64,000 bases of DNA from Verrucomicrobia bacterium UBA3841 (GTDB lineage Bacteria > Verrucomicrobiota > Kiritimatiellia > RFP12 > UBA1067): the NCBI GenBank assembly GCA_002392765.1, contig DGHT01000010.1, positions 51,562-115,561 on the forward strand, read 5' to 3'. Every line of letters starts with the position of its first letter. The first letter of the stretch is position 1. Shown piece by piece: positions 40,358-49,599 of this stretch. A program made the position numbers and the translations under genes. The notes beneath the pieces were generated by a model that was not told the DNA's origin, did no database searches, and worked only from the letters and a program-made list of their open reading frames with translations.

Positions 40358-42895
40358 ATGTCGAACGAAAAGAACAATATCAATCTGTTCAAGTGGCTGG
40401 CCCTTTGCGCGATAACCGTCGGGTCGGCCTATCTGACTTTCCCCGTCAAGGAGAAGGTGCGGTTGGGACTCGACCTTAAAGGCGGGACGAGTTTCACCCT
40501 AGGCGTGGACTACGCCAAGCTCCGCGACAGGATCATCGAGTCCGTTCCGGAGGCGGAAAAGGACGAAAGCGTCATGGACGCCGAAATCGCGAGGACTCTC
40601 GACGGCGCCGACGACCGCATGATTGAAATCATCCGTCGCCGTGTGGACGCCATGGGCACGAACGAACCGCTGATCCAGTCCATCAAGGGCAAGCACCAGA
40701 TCGTGGTTCAGCTTCCCGGCGTCGATCCCAAAACTGCCGAGGACGCTCGCGACCGCCTCGAAAAGATGGCGTACCTCGAATTCCGTCTCGTCCCCGAGAA
40801 CGAGCAGGAGCTCATTTCCGCGATTCCCGACGGATCCGCGCCTCCCGGATACGTTGTCTCCGGCGAAGGCTACGCCAAGGCGAAGGATTACGCCGAAATT
40901 TCGTCCACCAGCAACTATTTCACGCGCCTTTCCATGTTCGGCGTCACCGACACGAACACGCGCTTCATGCTTCAGGCGGCGAAGGACAGGAAGACGGGCA
41001 GGTTCCTCGGCTACTATCTGCCGCGTTTTGTCAACCGCGTCAGCAAGAACGACAGAAACCGCATAACGGGCAACGAACTCGCGTCCGCGACGCCCGACCA
41101 GGCCGGCACGCTAGCCGGCGGATACTGCGTGGCGTTCGAGCTTAAGAAGAACGCGGCGGCCAAGTTCGCGACGCTCACGCGCGAGCACATCGGCATGCAG
41201 CTGGCTATCATCCTCGACGGCGAACTCATTTCCTCGCCTGTCATCCAGTCCGAAATCGGCAGGAACGGACAGATCACCGGCAATTTCACGCTTGAGGAGG
41301 CCAAGCGCCTTTCGTCCGACCTCAACGCCGGTGCGCTCCCCGCGCCGCTCAAGATCGACGCGCAGTCGACGGTCGATCCCACCGTCGGCAAGGACGCCAT
41401 CGATTCCGGAATCACCGCCGCCGCGATCGGCTTCACCCTGGTGGCGCTGTTCATGTTCTTCTACTACTGGTACGCGGGCGTCGTGGCGAACATCGCGCTA
41501 TTCCTCGACGTCATCCTTCTCCCCGCCGCGCTCTTCCTCGTTGCGCACTTACTCGGCGTGTTCGTCGAAGATCCTTCGATGGCCGGAAGCGTCGTGCAGC
41601 TGCCCGTCCTGACAATGCCCGGAATCGCCGGCCTCGTTCTCACGCTCGGCATGGCGGTCGACGCGAACGTCCTCATCTTCGAACGCGTGCGCGAAGAGTT
41701 CAACAAGGGCGCCAACGTCGGCGAGGCCGTCGACACAGGCTACGCGCGCGCTTTCACGGCGATTCTCGACTCCAACATAACGACGATCATCACAGGCTGC
41801 ATCCTCTACTCCGTCGGAACCGGTCCGGTGCGCGGATTTGCGATCATGCTCACGGGCGGCGTTGTGATTTCGATGTTCACCGCTCTCGTCGTCACGAGGC
41901 TCGTCATCGACTACACGTCCAATCCGTCCGCGCGCAAGCCGTTCAAGATGATGCAGTTCTTCAAGGCTCCGAACTTCGATTTCATGAAGTACGGCAAGAC
42001 GATGTTCATCACGTCGTTCGCCATCATCGCCATCGCGCTCGCCGTGTTCGGCTATAGGCTCGCGACGAATCCGGGAAGCGTCCTCGCGGTCGATCTGACG
42101 GGCGGCACGTCCATCGTGTTCTCCGCCGACGGCAAGTTCGAGACCAAAGACGTCCGCCAGGTTCTTTCGTCCGTCGACAACGCGATGGTCGTCCTGAAGC
42201 AGGGCGAAGACCTCTACCTCAAGACCGGTCTCGTTTCCGAGTCCGCCGACAAGCCGAGCGTCGAAGCCACGATAGAGAACACGCTCAACGCCAGCGACAG
42301 ATTCGGCGGCGTGAAGTTCAAGTGCAAGTCGAGCGAGACCGTCGGCCCGACCGTCGGCGCCGACCTGCGCGAATCCGGTTCGAAGGCCGTCATGTTCTCG
42401 CTCGTCGCGATTCTGATCTACATCGGCTTCCGCTTCCGCTTCGGTTTCGGCCTCGGCGGCATAGTCGCCCTCGCGCACGACGCGCTCATATCGCTGGGAC
42501 TCTTCTCGCTCTGCGGCCGCCAGGTTTCGCTTATCGTGATAACGGCGCTGCTCACGATCATCGGCTACTCGATCAACGATACGGTCGTAGTGTTCGACCG
42601 CATCCGCGAACAGCTCAAGCGCGATCCGCGCGCGTCGCTGAAGGAGATATGCAACGTCTCCATCAACGCGTGCCTGTCGAGAACGGTCATCACTTCGCTC
42701 ACGACGTTCTTCGCTGTGGCGGCGCTCTTCATATTCGGCGACGGTTCGATCTACGACTTCGCGCTGACGATGCTCATCGGCGTCGTGGCCGGCACGTTCT
42801 CGTCCGTATTCATCGCAACGCCCGTGATGGTCTGGTTCTATCGCGGCAAGCGTCCGGATTTCGAAGAGGAAAAGAAAGAGCAGAAGGAAGCGTAA
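40358..42895 (+). CDS. secDF: Fused SecD-SecF protein translocase subunit
   Basis: SecDF uses proton flow to help the Sec translocon release proteins to the periplasm. The SecD half (to about residue 525) has GLDLKGGTSFTLGVD, IIRRRVDAMGTNEPLIQ, and FTLEEAKRLSSDLNAGALPA, and the GLVLTLGMAVDANVLIFER helix. The SecF half has AVDLTGGTSIVFSADGKF, SKAVMFSLVAILIYIGFRFR and IIGYSINDTVVVFDRIRE. A total of 845 residues and about twelve helices is typical for fused forms, as found in PVC bacteria and some Firmicutes. prfB starts six bases after its stop. Confidence 0.96.
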   Translation: MSNEKNNINLFKWLALCAITVGSAYLTFPVKEKVRLGLDLKGGTSFTLGVDYAKLRDRIIESVPEAEKDESVMDAEIARTLDGADDRMIEIIRRRVDAMGTNEPLIQSIKGKHQIVVQLPGVDPKTAEDARDRLEKMAYLEFRLVPENEQELISAIPDGSAPPGYVVSGEGYAKAKDYAEISSTSNYFTRLSMFGVTDTNTRFMLQAAKDRKTGRFLGYYLPRFVNRVSKNDRNRITGNELASATPDQAGTLAGGYCVAFELKKNAAAKFATLTREHIGMQLAIILDGELISSPVIQSEIGRNGQITGNFTLEEAKRLSSDLNAGALPAPLKIDAQSTVDPTVGKDAIDSGITAAAIGFTLVALFMFFYYWYAGVVANIALFLDVILLPAALFLVAHLLGVFVEDPSMAGSVVQLPVLTMPGIAGLVLTLGMAVDANVLIFERVREEFNKGANVGEAVDTGYARAFTAILDSNITTIITGCILYSVGTGPVRGFAIMLTGGVVISMFTALVVTRLVIDYTSNPSARKPFKMMQFFKAPNFDFMKYGKTMFITSFAIIAIALAVFGYRLATNPGSVLAVDLTGGTSIVFSADGKFETKDVRQVLSSVDNAMVVLKQGEDLYLKTGLVSESADKPSVEATIENTLNASDRFGGVKFKCKSSETVGPTVGADLRESGSKAVMFSLVAILIYIGFRFRFGFGLGGIVALAHDALISLGLFSLCGRQVSLIVITALLTIIGYSINDTVVVFDRIREQLKRDPRASLKEICNVSINACLSRTVITSLTTFFAVAALFIFGDGSIYDFALTMLIGVVAGTFSSVFIATPVMVWFYRGKRPDFEEEKKEQKEA

Positions 42896-42901
42896 GAGGG
42901 A

Positions 42902-44044
42902 ATGGCGCAGGAAAACGGTACAGCTCTGCTTGAATGGGAGGAAGTACGCCAGCGTGTCGACGCGCTGAAGGACAACGTCTCCAGGATGGCGGAATACGTC
43001 AAGATCGGCGAGCGGCGCGAGCGGCTCGCCGCTCTCGAGGAGCTTCAGGCCTCCGCCGATTTCTGGAACAATCAGGCCAAGGCGCGCGAGACGATAGCGG
43101 CGACAAACGCCGAGCGCGCGTACGTCGTGCCTTACGACGCGCTTTCCAAGACCGTCGAGGACGCTTCCGTCATGCTCGAGCTCGCCGGCGCCGAGGATGG
43201 CGAGGCGCGCCAGGCGGCTCTCAAGGACACGATTGCCGAATGCGAAAAGGCCGACGCCTTCTTCGCCAAGCTGCGCATGCAGTCGCTTCTCGGCGGCAAG
43301 TTCGACCAGTGCAACGTGTTCGTGAAACTCCACGCCGGACAGGGCGGCACCGAGGCGTGCGACTGGGTGGCGATGCTTTACCGGATGTACCAGCGCTACG
43401 CCGAGAGCCAGGGGTGGAAGGTCGAGGAGTATGACGTCCAGCCCGGCGAAGAAGCGGGCTACAAGGATGTGTATTTCCGCGTCGAGGGCCCCTATTCCTT
43501 CGGCATGCTCAAGGCCGAGCGCGGCATACACAGGCTCGTCAGAATATCGCCGTTCGACGCCAACAAACGCCGCCAGACTTCCTTCGCCTCGATGGAGACC
43601 GTCGCGGAGATAGACGACGACATAGACATCGAAATCAAAGACGAGGATTTGAGGATCGACACCTACCGCAGCGGCGGTGCGGGCGGCCAGCATGTCAACA
43701 AGACCGACAGCGCCGTCAGGCTTACGCACCTGCCGACCGGAATCGTCGTGGCCTGCCAGAAGGAGCGTTCGCAGCACATGAACAAGGAAAAGGCCATGAA
43801 CATGCTGCGCGCCCAGCTCTACGAATACTACGAAGACCAGAAGAAGGCGGAAATGGACAGATTCTACGGCGCCAAGTCCGAGAACGGCTGGGGCAGCCAG
43901 ATAAGGTCGTACGTGTTCTGTCCCTACACGATGGTCAAGGATCTAAGGACAGGCTGCGAGACAAGCGACGTCAACGGCGTCATGGACGGCAATCTCCAGC
44001 CTTTCATCGAGGCCTGGCTCCAGCACCAGGCCATCGGCGGATAG
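42902..44044 (+). CDS. prfB: Peptide chain release factor 2
   Basis: RF2 reads UAA and UGA stops and releases the peptide. The tripeptide anticodon SPF is present (RISPFDANKRR), and the catalytic GGQ lies in RSGGAGGQHVNKTDSAVR. The N-terminal coiled-coil domain is normal. The gene is one uninterrupted frame of 380 residues, so it lacks the programmed +1 frameshift that regulates prfB in many bacteria. HAGQGGTEACDW replaces the common HAGAGGTEAQDW. It forms an operon with secDF. Confidence 0.96.
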   Translation: MAQENGTALLEWEEVRQRVDALKDNVSRMAEYVKIGERRERLAALEELQASADFWNNQAKARETIAATNAERAYVVPYDALSKTVEDASVMLELAGAEDGEARQAALKDTIAECEKADAFFAKLRMQSLLGGKFDQCNVFVKLHAGQGGTEACDWVAMLYRMYQRYAESQGWKVEEYDVQPGEEAGYKDVYFRVEGPYSFGMLKAERGIHRLVRISPFDANKRRQTSFASMETVAEIDDDIDIEIKDEDLRIDTYRSGGAGGQHVNKTDSAVRLTHLPTGIVVACQKERSQHMNKEKAMNMLRAQLYEYYEDQKKAEMDRFYGAKSENGWGSQIRSYVFCPYTMVKDLRTGCETSDVNGVMDGNLQPFIEAWLQHQAIGG

Positions 44045-44077
44045 CCGTTTCGACAATTACGAAAGGAGGCGGACTCG

Positions 44078-45388
44078 ATGTCACGCGTCATGATCATAGG
44101 CGCCGGCGGAGTGGCCGGCGTCGTCGCGGCGAAATGCTGCCGCAATCCCGGAACGTTCTCCGAGATGCTAGTCGCGTCGAGAACGAAGGCCAAGTGCGAC
44201 GCGATCAAGGCGAATATCGAGAGCCGCCGCGCGCAATGGGGGAACGGCGGGCGCGAGACCGCGATCTCCACCGCGGCGCTCGACGCCATGGACGTTCCCG
44301 CGACCGTCGCGATGATACGCGGCTTCAAACCGGATCTCGTGATGAACATCGCCCTCCCGTACCAGGATCTCGCGATCATGGACGCGTGTCTCGAAGCGGG
44401 CGTCTCCTACCTCGATACCGCCAACTACGAGCCGCCGGACGAGGCGCACTTCGAGTATTCCTGGCAGTGGGCGTACCGCGAAAAATTCAAGAAGGCCGGT
44501 CTTACGGCGATTCTCGGCTGCGGGTTCGACCCCGGCGTCACGCAGGTCTTCTCCGCGTATGCCCAGAAACACTACTTCGACACGGTCGAAACACTGGACA
44601 TTCTCGACTGCAACGGCGGCGACCACGGCTATCCTTTCGCGACCAACTTCAACCCTGAGATAAACATCCGGGAAGTCGCGGCGAAGGGCAGTTATTGGGT
44701 GTCGGAGATGGAAGAGGGAACAGGGAAGAGGGAAGAGGCGGTTGATGCGCACGGTGTGCCGGTTGAATACAAGAAGGCGTTCGACAAGGGGTATTGGGTC
44801 GAGACGGCTCCGATGGCCGTGAAGCGCGAGTACGACTTCGACCAGGTCGGGAAGAAGGATATGTACCTTCTCCACCACGAGGAGCTCGAATCGCTGGGCT
44901 GCAACCTGAAGGGAATCAAGCGCATCCGCTTCTTCATGACGTTCGGCCAGAGCTACCTCACGCACCTCAAGTGCCTCGAGAACGTCGGCATGACGCGCAT
45001 CGATCCGGTCGACTTCAAGGGGATGAAGATAGTGCCTATCGAATTTCTCAAGGCGCTCCTCCCCGATCCCGCGTCGCTCGGTCCACGCACGAAAGGCAAG
45101 ACGAACATCGGTTGCATCTTCCACGGAATGAAGGACGGAAAGCCGGTGGACTACTATGTGTACAACGTGTGCGACCACCAGGAGTGCTACGCCGAAGTCG
45201 GCTCGCAGGCGATCAGTTACACGACGGGGGTTCCGGCGATGATCGGCGCGAAGATGTTCCTCGAAGGCAAGTGGACGGAGAAGGGCGTCCATACGTGCGA
45301 GGAGTTCGACCCCGACCCCTTCATGGAGGAGCTGAACAGGCAGGGTCTTCCGTGGAAGGAGAATTTCAACCCCGTGAAAGTCCCGTGA
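44078..45388 (+). CDS. Saccharopine-dehydrogenase-like carboxynorspermidine synthase
   Basis: 436 residues. The N-terminal Rossmann motif MIIGAGGVAGVVAAKCC is followed by DLVMNIALPYQDLAIMDACL, YLDTANYEP, and ILGCGFDPGVTQVFSAYA, then DMYLLHHEELESL. These match carboxynorspermidine dehydrogenase, which condenses aspartate semialdehyde with a diamine in the alternative spermidine pathway. No decarboxylase gene is adjacent. Compared with what I recall of the family, about 25 residues are inserted after SYWVSEM (EEGTGKREEAVDAHGVPVEY), encoded by a GGGAAGAG-type tract. AAAGGAGG lies upstream of the start. Confidence 0.85.
   Translation: MSRVMIIGAGGVAGVVAAKCCRNPGTFSEMLVASRTKAKCDAIKANIESRRAQWGNGGRETAISTAALDAMDVPATVAMIRGFKPDLVMNIALPYQDLAIMDACLEAGVSYLDTANYEPPDEAHFEYSWQWAYREKFKKAGLTAILGCGFDPGVTQVFSAYAQKHYFDTVETLDILDCNGGDHGYPFATNFNPEINIREVAAKGSYWVSEMEEGTGKREEAVDAHGVPVEYKKAFDKGYWVETAPMAVKREYDFDQVGKKDMYLLHHEELESLGCNLKGIKRIRFFMTFGQSYLTHLKCLENVGMTRIDPVDFKGMKIVPIEFLKALLPDPASLGPRTKGKTNIGCIFHGMKDGKPVDYYVYNVCDHQECYAEVGSQAISYTTGVPAMIGAKMFLEGKWTEKGVHTCEEFDPDPFMEELNRQGLPWKENFNPVKVP
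44711..44738 (+). repeat. GAGGGAACAGGGAAG tract, translated
   Basis: A purine-rich, short-period tract is read as EEGTGKREEA inside the dehydrogenase. It resembles the GGGGAAC heptamers in uvrA, the adhesin and the first kinase, and lies in a loop region. Confidence 0.55.
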
Positions 45389-45421
45389 TGCGCGGATGAC
45401 CCGATACGATATGGAACTGCA

Positions 45422-45721
45422 ATGAAAGAAGATTCGAAAGACAGTCTGTACACATTCTTCGCGCTGGCGGTCATCGCGCTGGTCGTGGTGTGGGGCGGCA
45501 TCAAGGCCTATCCGCACTACGTGAGGTTCCGCGCGCTCAAGGGCCAGATAGCGGAACGCGACGCTCTGATACGGGAGAAGGAGGATCGGCTCTCGAAGAT
45601 AGCCGAGATGCAGAGGCGCTTCCAGACCGACTCGGAATTCGTGGAGGCCGTGGCCCGGCAGAACCACCGCTATTATCCCGGCGAACTGGTGTTCGTCTTC
45701 GAGAACGAAGGGCGGCGCTGA
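45422..45721 (+). CDS. FtsB/DivIC-like small membrane coiled-coil protein
   Basis: 99 residues: one N-terminal membrane helix (TFFALAVIALVVVWGGI) and a short coiled coil (RALKGQIAERDALIREKEDR, LSKIAEMQRRF), then a tail with FVEAVARQNHRYYPGELVFV. This is the layout of septum-formation initiator proteins (FtsB/DivIC), where a similar FIE..AR...Y..PGE motif follows the coil. I infer a role in the divisome. It is followed directly by a membrane metalloprotease-like gene (stop and start share one base). Confidence 0.8.
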   Translation: MKEDSKDSLYTFFALAVIALVVVWGGIKAYPHYVRFRALKGQIAERDALIREKEDRLSKIAEMQRRFQTDSEFVEAVARQNHRYYPGELVFVFENEGRR

Positions 45722-46410
45722 TGGCCAATTTCCTCAGGATGCTGCTGGGCTTCGCGCTCCTGCCTGCATGCTGGGGCGCGGGCAAGGCGTTTTTCCTATG
45801 CCTCGGCGACGGGTCCGCAGTCAACACGGGCACATTTTCCGCGCTCGCGGGCGTCGTTGCGTTCTCGGTGCTCTGGTTCGTTTTCCCGCATCCCGTCAAA
45901 GCGTACGTGTTCGGGCACGAAATGACCCACGCGCTGTGGGGTATTCTGTTCGGCGCGCGTCCGTCGAAAATGAAAGTCGGCGAGAAAGGCGGAAGCGTCG
46001 AACTTACCAAGTCCAACATGCTCATCACGCTTTCGCCGTATTTCTTCCCGTTCTACACGTTCGTCGCGCTGCTCGCGACGTTCGTGATTTCTTTTTTCGC
46101 CAAGCCCGTGCCTTACATGCCGCTCTGGCTGTTCGTCATTGGATTCACTTGGGCGTTCCACGTCCTTTTCACCATACAGTCGCTGACGACGAAACAGCCC
46201 GACATAGCCCTTTACGGCAGAATCTTCTCCTGGACGTTCATTTTCCTTGTGAACGCGGCGATACTTCTCGTGTGGTGCGCGGCGACGGCGGACCGGCCGG
46301 TCGCGGGATGTTTCGGCACCGCCTGGTCGTGCGTGTCGGACGCCTACGGTTCGGCGTACGGCGCGCTGAAATGGTGCTGGACGCGTCTCTACGGCATGTT
46401 CAAGGGGTGA
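45721..46410 (+). CDS. M50-type membrane protein with HEMTH motif
   Basis: 229 residues with about five or six hydrophobic segments. YVFGHEMTHALWGILFGARP contains an HExxH zinc motif within a membrane helix, as in M50 site-2-type proteases. The usual second metal motif (NxxPxxxLDG) is not evident, so it may be a divergent or non-proteolytic relative. It sits between the FtsB-like gene and lgt. I cannot name a substrate. Confidence 0.65.
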   Translation: MANFLRMLLGFALLPACWGAGKAFFLCLGDGSAVNTGTFSALAGVVAFSVLWFVFPHPVKAYVFGHEMTHALWGILFGARPSKMKVGEKGGSVELTKSNMLITLSPYFFPFYTFVALLATFVISFFAKPVPYMPLWLFVIGFTWAFHVLFTIQSLTTKQPDIALYGRIFSWTFIFLVNAAILLVWCAATADRPVAGCFGTAWSCVSDAYGSAYGALKWCWTRLYGMFKG

Positions 46411-46426
46411 AAGGAGATCTCCCGCA

Positions 46427-47209
46427 ATGCATTCGACTCTGATTCCGGGACTGCCCATCCAGACCTTCGGCCTGTGCGTCGCCATAGGCGTGTACCTTGC
46501 GTGGATCGTGGCAGAACGCCTGTCGCTCCGCAAGGATATCGGTTCGCTCATCTGCATCCTCGCGCTGGCCGGAATCGCAGGCGCGCGCGCCGCGCACGTG
46601 GTGGAGTACTGGCGCGAGGAGGCGTTCGCGGCAAAGCCGCTTTCCGTTTTCGCGGTGTGGAACGGAGGTCTCGTGTTCTACGGCGGACTTGTCGCGGCCG
46701 GGATTGCGTTCTGCGTCTGGTGCCGCGCGAAGAAACTGAATCTGCTGGAGATGGCGGATCTCGTCGCCGTGACGATCCCGCTGGCGCACGCGTGCGGAAG
46801 GGTGGGATGCTTTTTCCACGGCTGCTGCTGGGGGAAGGTGACGACATCCGCTTTCGGCGTGACGTTCCCCGCCGGTTCGCCGCCGTATTTCGCCCATCAT
46901 GCAAGCCGCACCGCGGCCCGTTCGCTGCCGCTCGTGCCGGTCCAGCTGATTGAGTCCGCCGCGCTTCTCTGTCTGTTCGCGCTTCTTCTTTGGGTCTACC
47001 GCAGGAAAAAGGCGTGGACGGCCGCTCTCTACATGACCGGCTACGCGGTGATAAGATTCTTCACCGAGTTTCTCCGCGACGATACCCGTCCCGAATTTTC
47101 CGGTTTCTCGAGCGCGCAGCTTTTCTCCATCGTCCTTGCAGCCGCCGGAGCCGCGTTGTTCGTCATATCTTTGAAGGCAAATGAAAAGCGTCACGATAAT
47201 AATAGGTGA
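46427..47209 (+). CDS. lgt: Phosphatidylglycerol-prolipoprotein diacylglyceryl transferase
   Basis: Lgt transfers diacylglycerol to the lipobox cysteine of prolipoproteins in the inner membrane. The essential region is HACGRVGCFFHGCCWGK; FYGGLVAAGI and VIRFFTEFLRDD also fit. 260 residues and seven hydrophobic helices are normal. The GLVFYGGL form and His/Arg positions are retained. Its partner substrates in this window include the lipoproteins at 16885 and 54570. The gene overlaps holA by 29 bases. Confidence 0.95.
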   Translation: MHSTLIPGLPIQTFGLCVAIGVYLAWIVAERLSLRKDIGSLICILALAGIAGARAAHVVEYWREEAFAAKPLSVFAVWNGGLVFYGGLVAAGIAFCVWCRAKKLNLLEMADLVAVTIPLAHACGRVGCFFHGCCWGKVTTSAFGVTFPAGSPPYFAHHASRTAARSLPLVPVQLIESAALLCLFALLLWVYRRKKAWTAALYMTGYAVIRFFTEFLRDDTRPEFSGFSSAQLFSIVLAAAGAALFVISLKANEKRHDNNR

Positions 47210-48233
47210 GGACGGGTATCTCGTCGACAGGGCGGCGGAGAAGATCGTCGCGGGCGCGTCGCTTCTGGAGAAAATCGATTCTGTCGCCTCCGAGAAGGAG
47301 GAAGCGCAGCTGAGGGATCTCGCCGCAGTGCGCGAAAGCTTTTTCACGCCGCCGTTCATGGAGCCGGACAAGACTACATGGTGGCGCAACGCCGATTTCC
47401 TTCCGCAGGCGGGGAAGAGCCCGCCCGCGCCGACAAAAACCGTGAAGGAGGCGCTCGAAAAATTCGCGGCGGAACTCGCCGCCGCGAAGGTCGCGCCCAA
47501 CCAGAAGCTTGTCATAACGGGAAAGAGGCTTCTCGCTTCGTCGAAATTCGCCAAGGAAGCCGCGAAATTCGCAGACGTTAACGTGATGGCCGCGTTGAAG
47601 GGGCGTCAGGCCGTCAATTCCGCGTCCGCCAGCGCGCGGGAGCTTGCCGCCGAGAGCGGACTTTCGTTCGCGCCCGGCGCGCTGGAGGCGTTTGTCGCGA
47701 AAGTGGGGTTTGACACGCGGTCGATACTAAACGAGATTGCGAAGCTGCGCGACTACATCGGCGGAGAAAACAGGCCCGTCACGAACGATGACGTCAGTCA
47801 GGTCGTGTCGCCCGGAATCGGGATTGAGGCCCCCGTCTGGGATGTGACCGACGCCCTCGGCGAGCGCGACGCAGTCAAGGCGCTTGCCGCGCTCGAACGC
47901 ATGGCCCGGCTTGAGTCAGGTTCGAGTTCGGGCTTCGCCATCGCCGTGACCACCGGCATCGAGGGTTTCTTCCGCCAGATGGCGGCCTGCGCCGACGCGG
48001 AAAGGACGAAACCCGGTTCCGGCGCAGCCGGCATGACGCCTTTCACCTACAGGAAGTGTCTCGGATTTCTTCCGAAGTGGACGGTCGGCGAATTGCGGCG
48101 CGAAAGGGCGCGTTTCCTCGCGCTCAGGCAGAGGGCGGTGTCGGTTGCCGGCAAAGAGGGCACCGAAGCGCTCATGGTCGCCGAAGTCGCCCGCGCCTGC
48201 ATGACGTCCGCCGGAAAGGGGGGCGCCCGGTGA
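47181..48233 (+). CDS. holA: DNA polymerase III delta subunit
   Basis: The delta subunit opens the sliding clamp during replication. The 350-residue protein shows the weakly conserved family pattern: N-terminal IIIGEDGYLVDRAAEKIVAG, VRESFFTPPFMEPDKTTWWR, LAAESGLSFAPGALEAFVAK and a three-helix end with YRKCLGFLPKWTVGELRRER. As usual for delta there is no functional Walker A. The C-terminal end has a RRERARFLALRQRAV helix. The gene overlaps both neighbours. Confidence 0.85.
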   Translation: MKSVTIIIGEDGYLVDRAAEKIVAGASLLEKIDSVASEKEEAQLRDLAAVRESFFTPPFMEPDKTTWWRNADFLPQAGKSPPAPTKTVKEALEKFAAELAAAKVAPNQKLVITGKRLLASSKFAKEAAKFADVNVMAALKGRQAVNSASASARELAAESGLSFAPGALEAFVAKVGFDTRSILNEIAKLRDYIGGENRPVTNDDVSQVVSPGIGIEAPVWDVTDALGERDAVKALAALERMARLESGSSSGFAIAVTTGIEGFFRQMAACADAERTKPGSGAAGMTPFTYRKCLGFLPKWTVGELRRERARFLALRQRAVSVAGKEGTEALMVAEVARACMTSAGKGGAR

Positions 48234-48958
48234 AAGGCGATTTCATGCCTCTTTCCGCCGCCGCGGACCACATCCAGATGGATGTGAACGAGATTAGACA
48301 TCTCGCGCAGCGCGGCGAAATCGAGTCCACGCAAAGAGGCGGCGAACTGTACGTGGACCACGAATCGCTCGACGGCTGGGCTCAGTTGAATATAATTTCC
48401 GCGCCGGAGAGCAAGGCGCACAAGATGCACAAGGCGCTCTCCGACAAATTCCGCCGCGAAAAAAGGGAAGTCCCCGAGGCGTGGCGGCTTTTCCGGCCGG
48501 AGGCGGTCGATCTCCATATTTCGGCGAAAGCGAAGGCGGGGATAGTGCGGGACATGACCGATCTTGCGGACGCGTCAGGTCTCCTCTACGATCCCGATGC
48601 GCTCTTCCGAGGCGTGATGGAACGCGAAGAGCTCGCTTCCACCGCCATCGGCCCCGGCGTCGCCTTCCTCCATCCGAAATGCCACGACCCGTATATTTTC
48701 GAGGAAAGTTTCGTCGCGTACGGGCGCAGCGACAGGATGATTTTCTTCGGCGCGCCGGACGGCGCCGGAACGCGCCATTTCTTCCTCGTCTGCTCCACCG
48801 ACCACGAAAAGCACCTGCACATACTTTCAAGGCTCGCGGTTCTGGCGCACGGAACGTGTCTGGTCGAAAGACTGGACGCCGTCGAGGACGCCGAAAGCGC
48901 AATCGAAGCCATAAGGGAATGCGAACGGGAGTATTATGAAAAGCACCTGGTTTTTTGA
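48230..48958 (+). CDS. PTS EIIA-like (PtsN-type) protein with N-terminal HTH-like segment
   Basis: About 242 residues from GTG 48230, which overlaps the holA stop; ATG 48245 is an alternative. The N-terminal part (FMPLSAAADHIQMDVNEIRH, LAQRGEIESTQRGGELYVDH) looks like an excisionase/MerR-type DNA-binding helix set. After a linker, residues about 95-240 resemble EIIA(Ntr): LYDPDALFRGVMEREELAST, AIGPGVAFLHPKCHDPYIF with the candidate phospho-His in FLHPK, and HILSRLAVLAHGTC. PtsN-like proteins regulate metabolism by phosphorylation state. The HTH fusion suggests direct transcriptional control. Overlaps the next gene by 23 bases. Confidence 0.75.
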   Translation: MKGDFMPLSAAADHIQMDVNEIRHLAQRGEIESTQRGGELYVDHESLDGWAQLNIISAPESKAHKMHKALSDKFRREKREVPEAWRLFRPEAVDLHISAKAKAGIVRDMTDLADASGLLYDPDALFRGVMEREELASTAIGPGVAFLHPKCHDPYIFEESFVAYGRSDRMIFFGAPDGAGTRHFFLVCSTDHEKHLHILSRLAVLAHGTCLVERLDAVEDAESAIEAIRECEREYYEKHLVF

Positions 48959-49580
48959 TCTCGACGGGACTCTGGCGGACACCGATCCCGACATCAGGGC
49001 GTCGTGGAAGGCGGCGCTTAAGGATCTTGCGCTTTCGTGTCCGTCGTTCGACAGGGAATTCGTCGCCGGCCCCACGCTCGAGGACATGGCGAAGAAACTG
49101 TTCCCGGACATCTACACCGAAGAGCTGGGTGCCCGGATACGCGCGCAATTCGCCCGCCGCTACGACGCATGCGGCTTCCCGCATACGCGCGAATACGCCG
49201 GGGTGCGCGACATGCTTTCCCTGCTGAAGCGCCGCGGCGCGAGACTTGCGATCGTGACGAACAAAAGATACGAAGGCGCGAAGGCGATCGCGGCCAAATT
49301 CGGCTGGATGGAGTTTTTCGAAAAACTGTACGCGGCCGACATGTTCGCTCCCGGCCCGAGACTCGACAAGACGCGCCTGATGGCGCACGCGATGGCGGAC
49401 ATGGGCGTGGCGGCCGCGGATTGCGTCATGCTCGGGGACACGTCGAACGACTTCGCCGCCGCGCGCGCAAACGGAGTCGCGTGCATTGCGGCCGCCTGGG
49501 GATACGGCAGGGACGGCGAGCTTGCGGCGGCTTCGTCAGTAGCGGCGTCGCCCGCCGACGCCATCCGCCTCGAACCGTGA
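48936..49580 (+). CDS. HAD-family hydrolase, phosphoglycolate phosphatase-like
   Basis: 214 residues with the HAD motifs: nucleophile FFDLDGTLADTDPDI, motif II IVTNKRYEGA, motif III Lys in DKTRLM and motif IV MLGDTSNDFAAARANG. The helical cap of ~65 residues fits the Gph/PpaX subfamily, which removes phosphate from phosphoglycolate or similar small molecules. The exact substrate is not determined by sequence. It follows the EIIA-like gene with a 23-base overlap. Confidence 0.88.
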   Translation: MKSTWFFDLDGTLADTDPDIRASWKAALKDLALSCPSFDREFVAGPTLEDMAKKLFPDIYTEELGARIRAQFARRYDACGFPHTREYAGVRDMLSLLKRRGARLAIVTNKRYEGAKAIAAKFGWMEFFEKLYAADMFAPGPRLDKTRLMAHAMADMGVAAADCVMLGDTSNDFAAARANGVACIAAAWGYGRDGELAAASSVAASPADAIRLEP

Positions 49581-49599
49581 AAGACAGCCCTCCCGGACG

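Noticed and set aside
42902..44044. Programmed frameshift in prfB
   Set aside because: The reading frame is continuous from the start codon, with no in-frame UGA after a short leader, so the usual prfB recoding site is absent.
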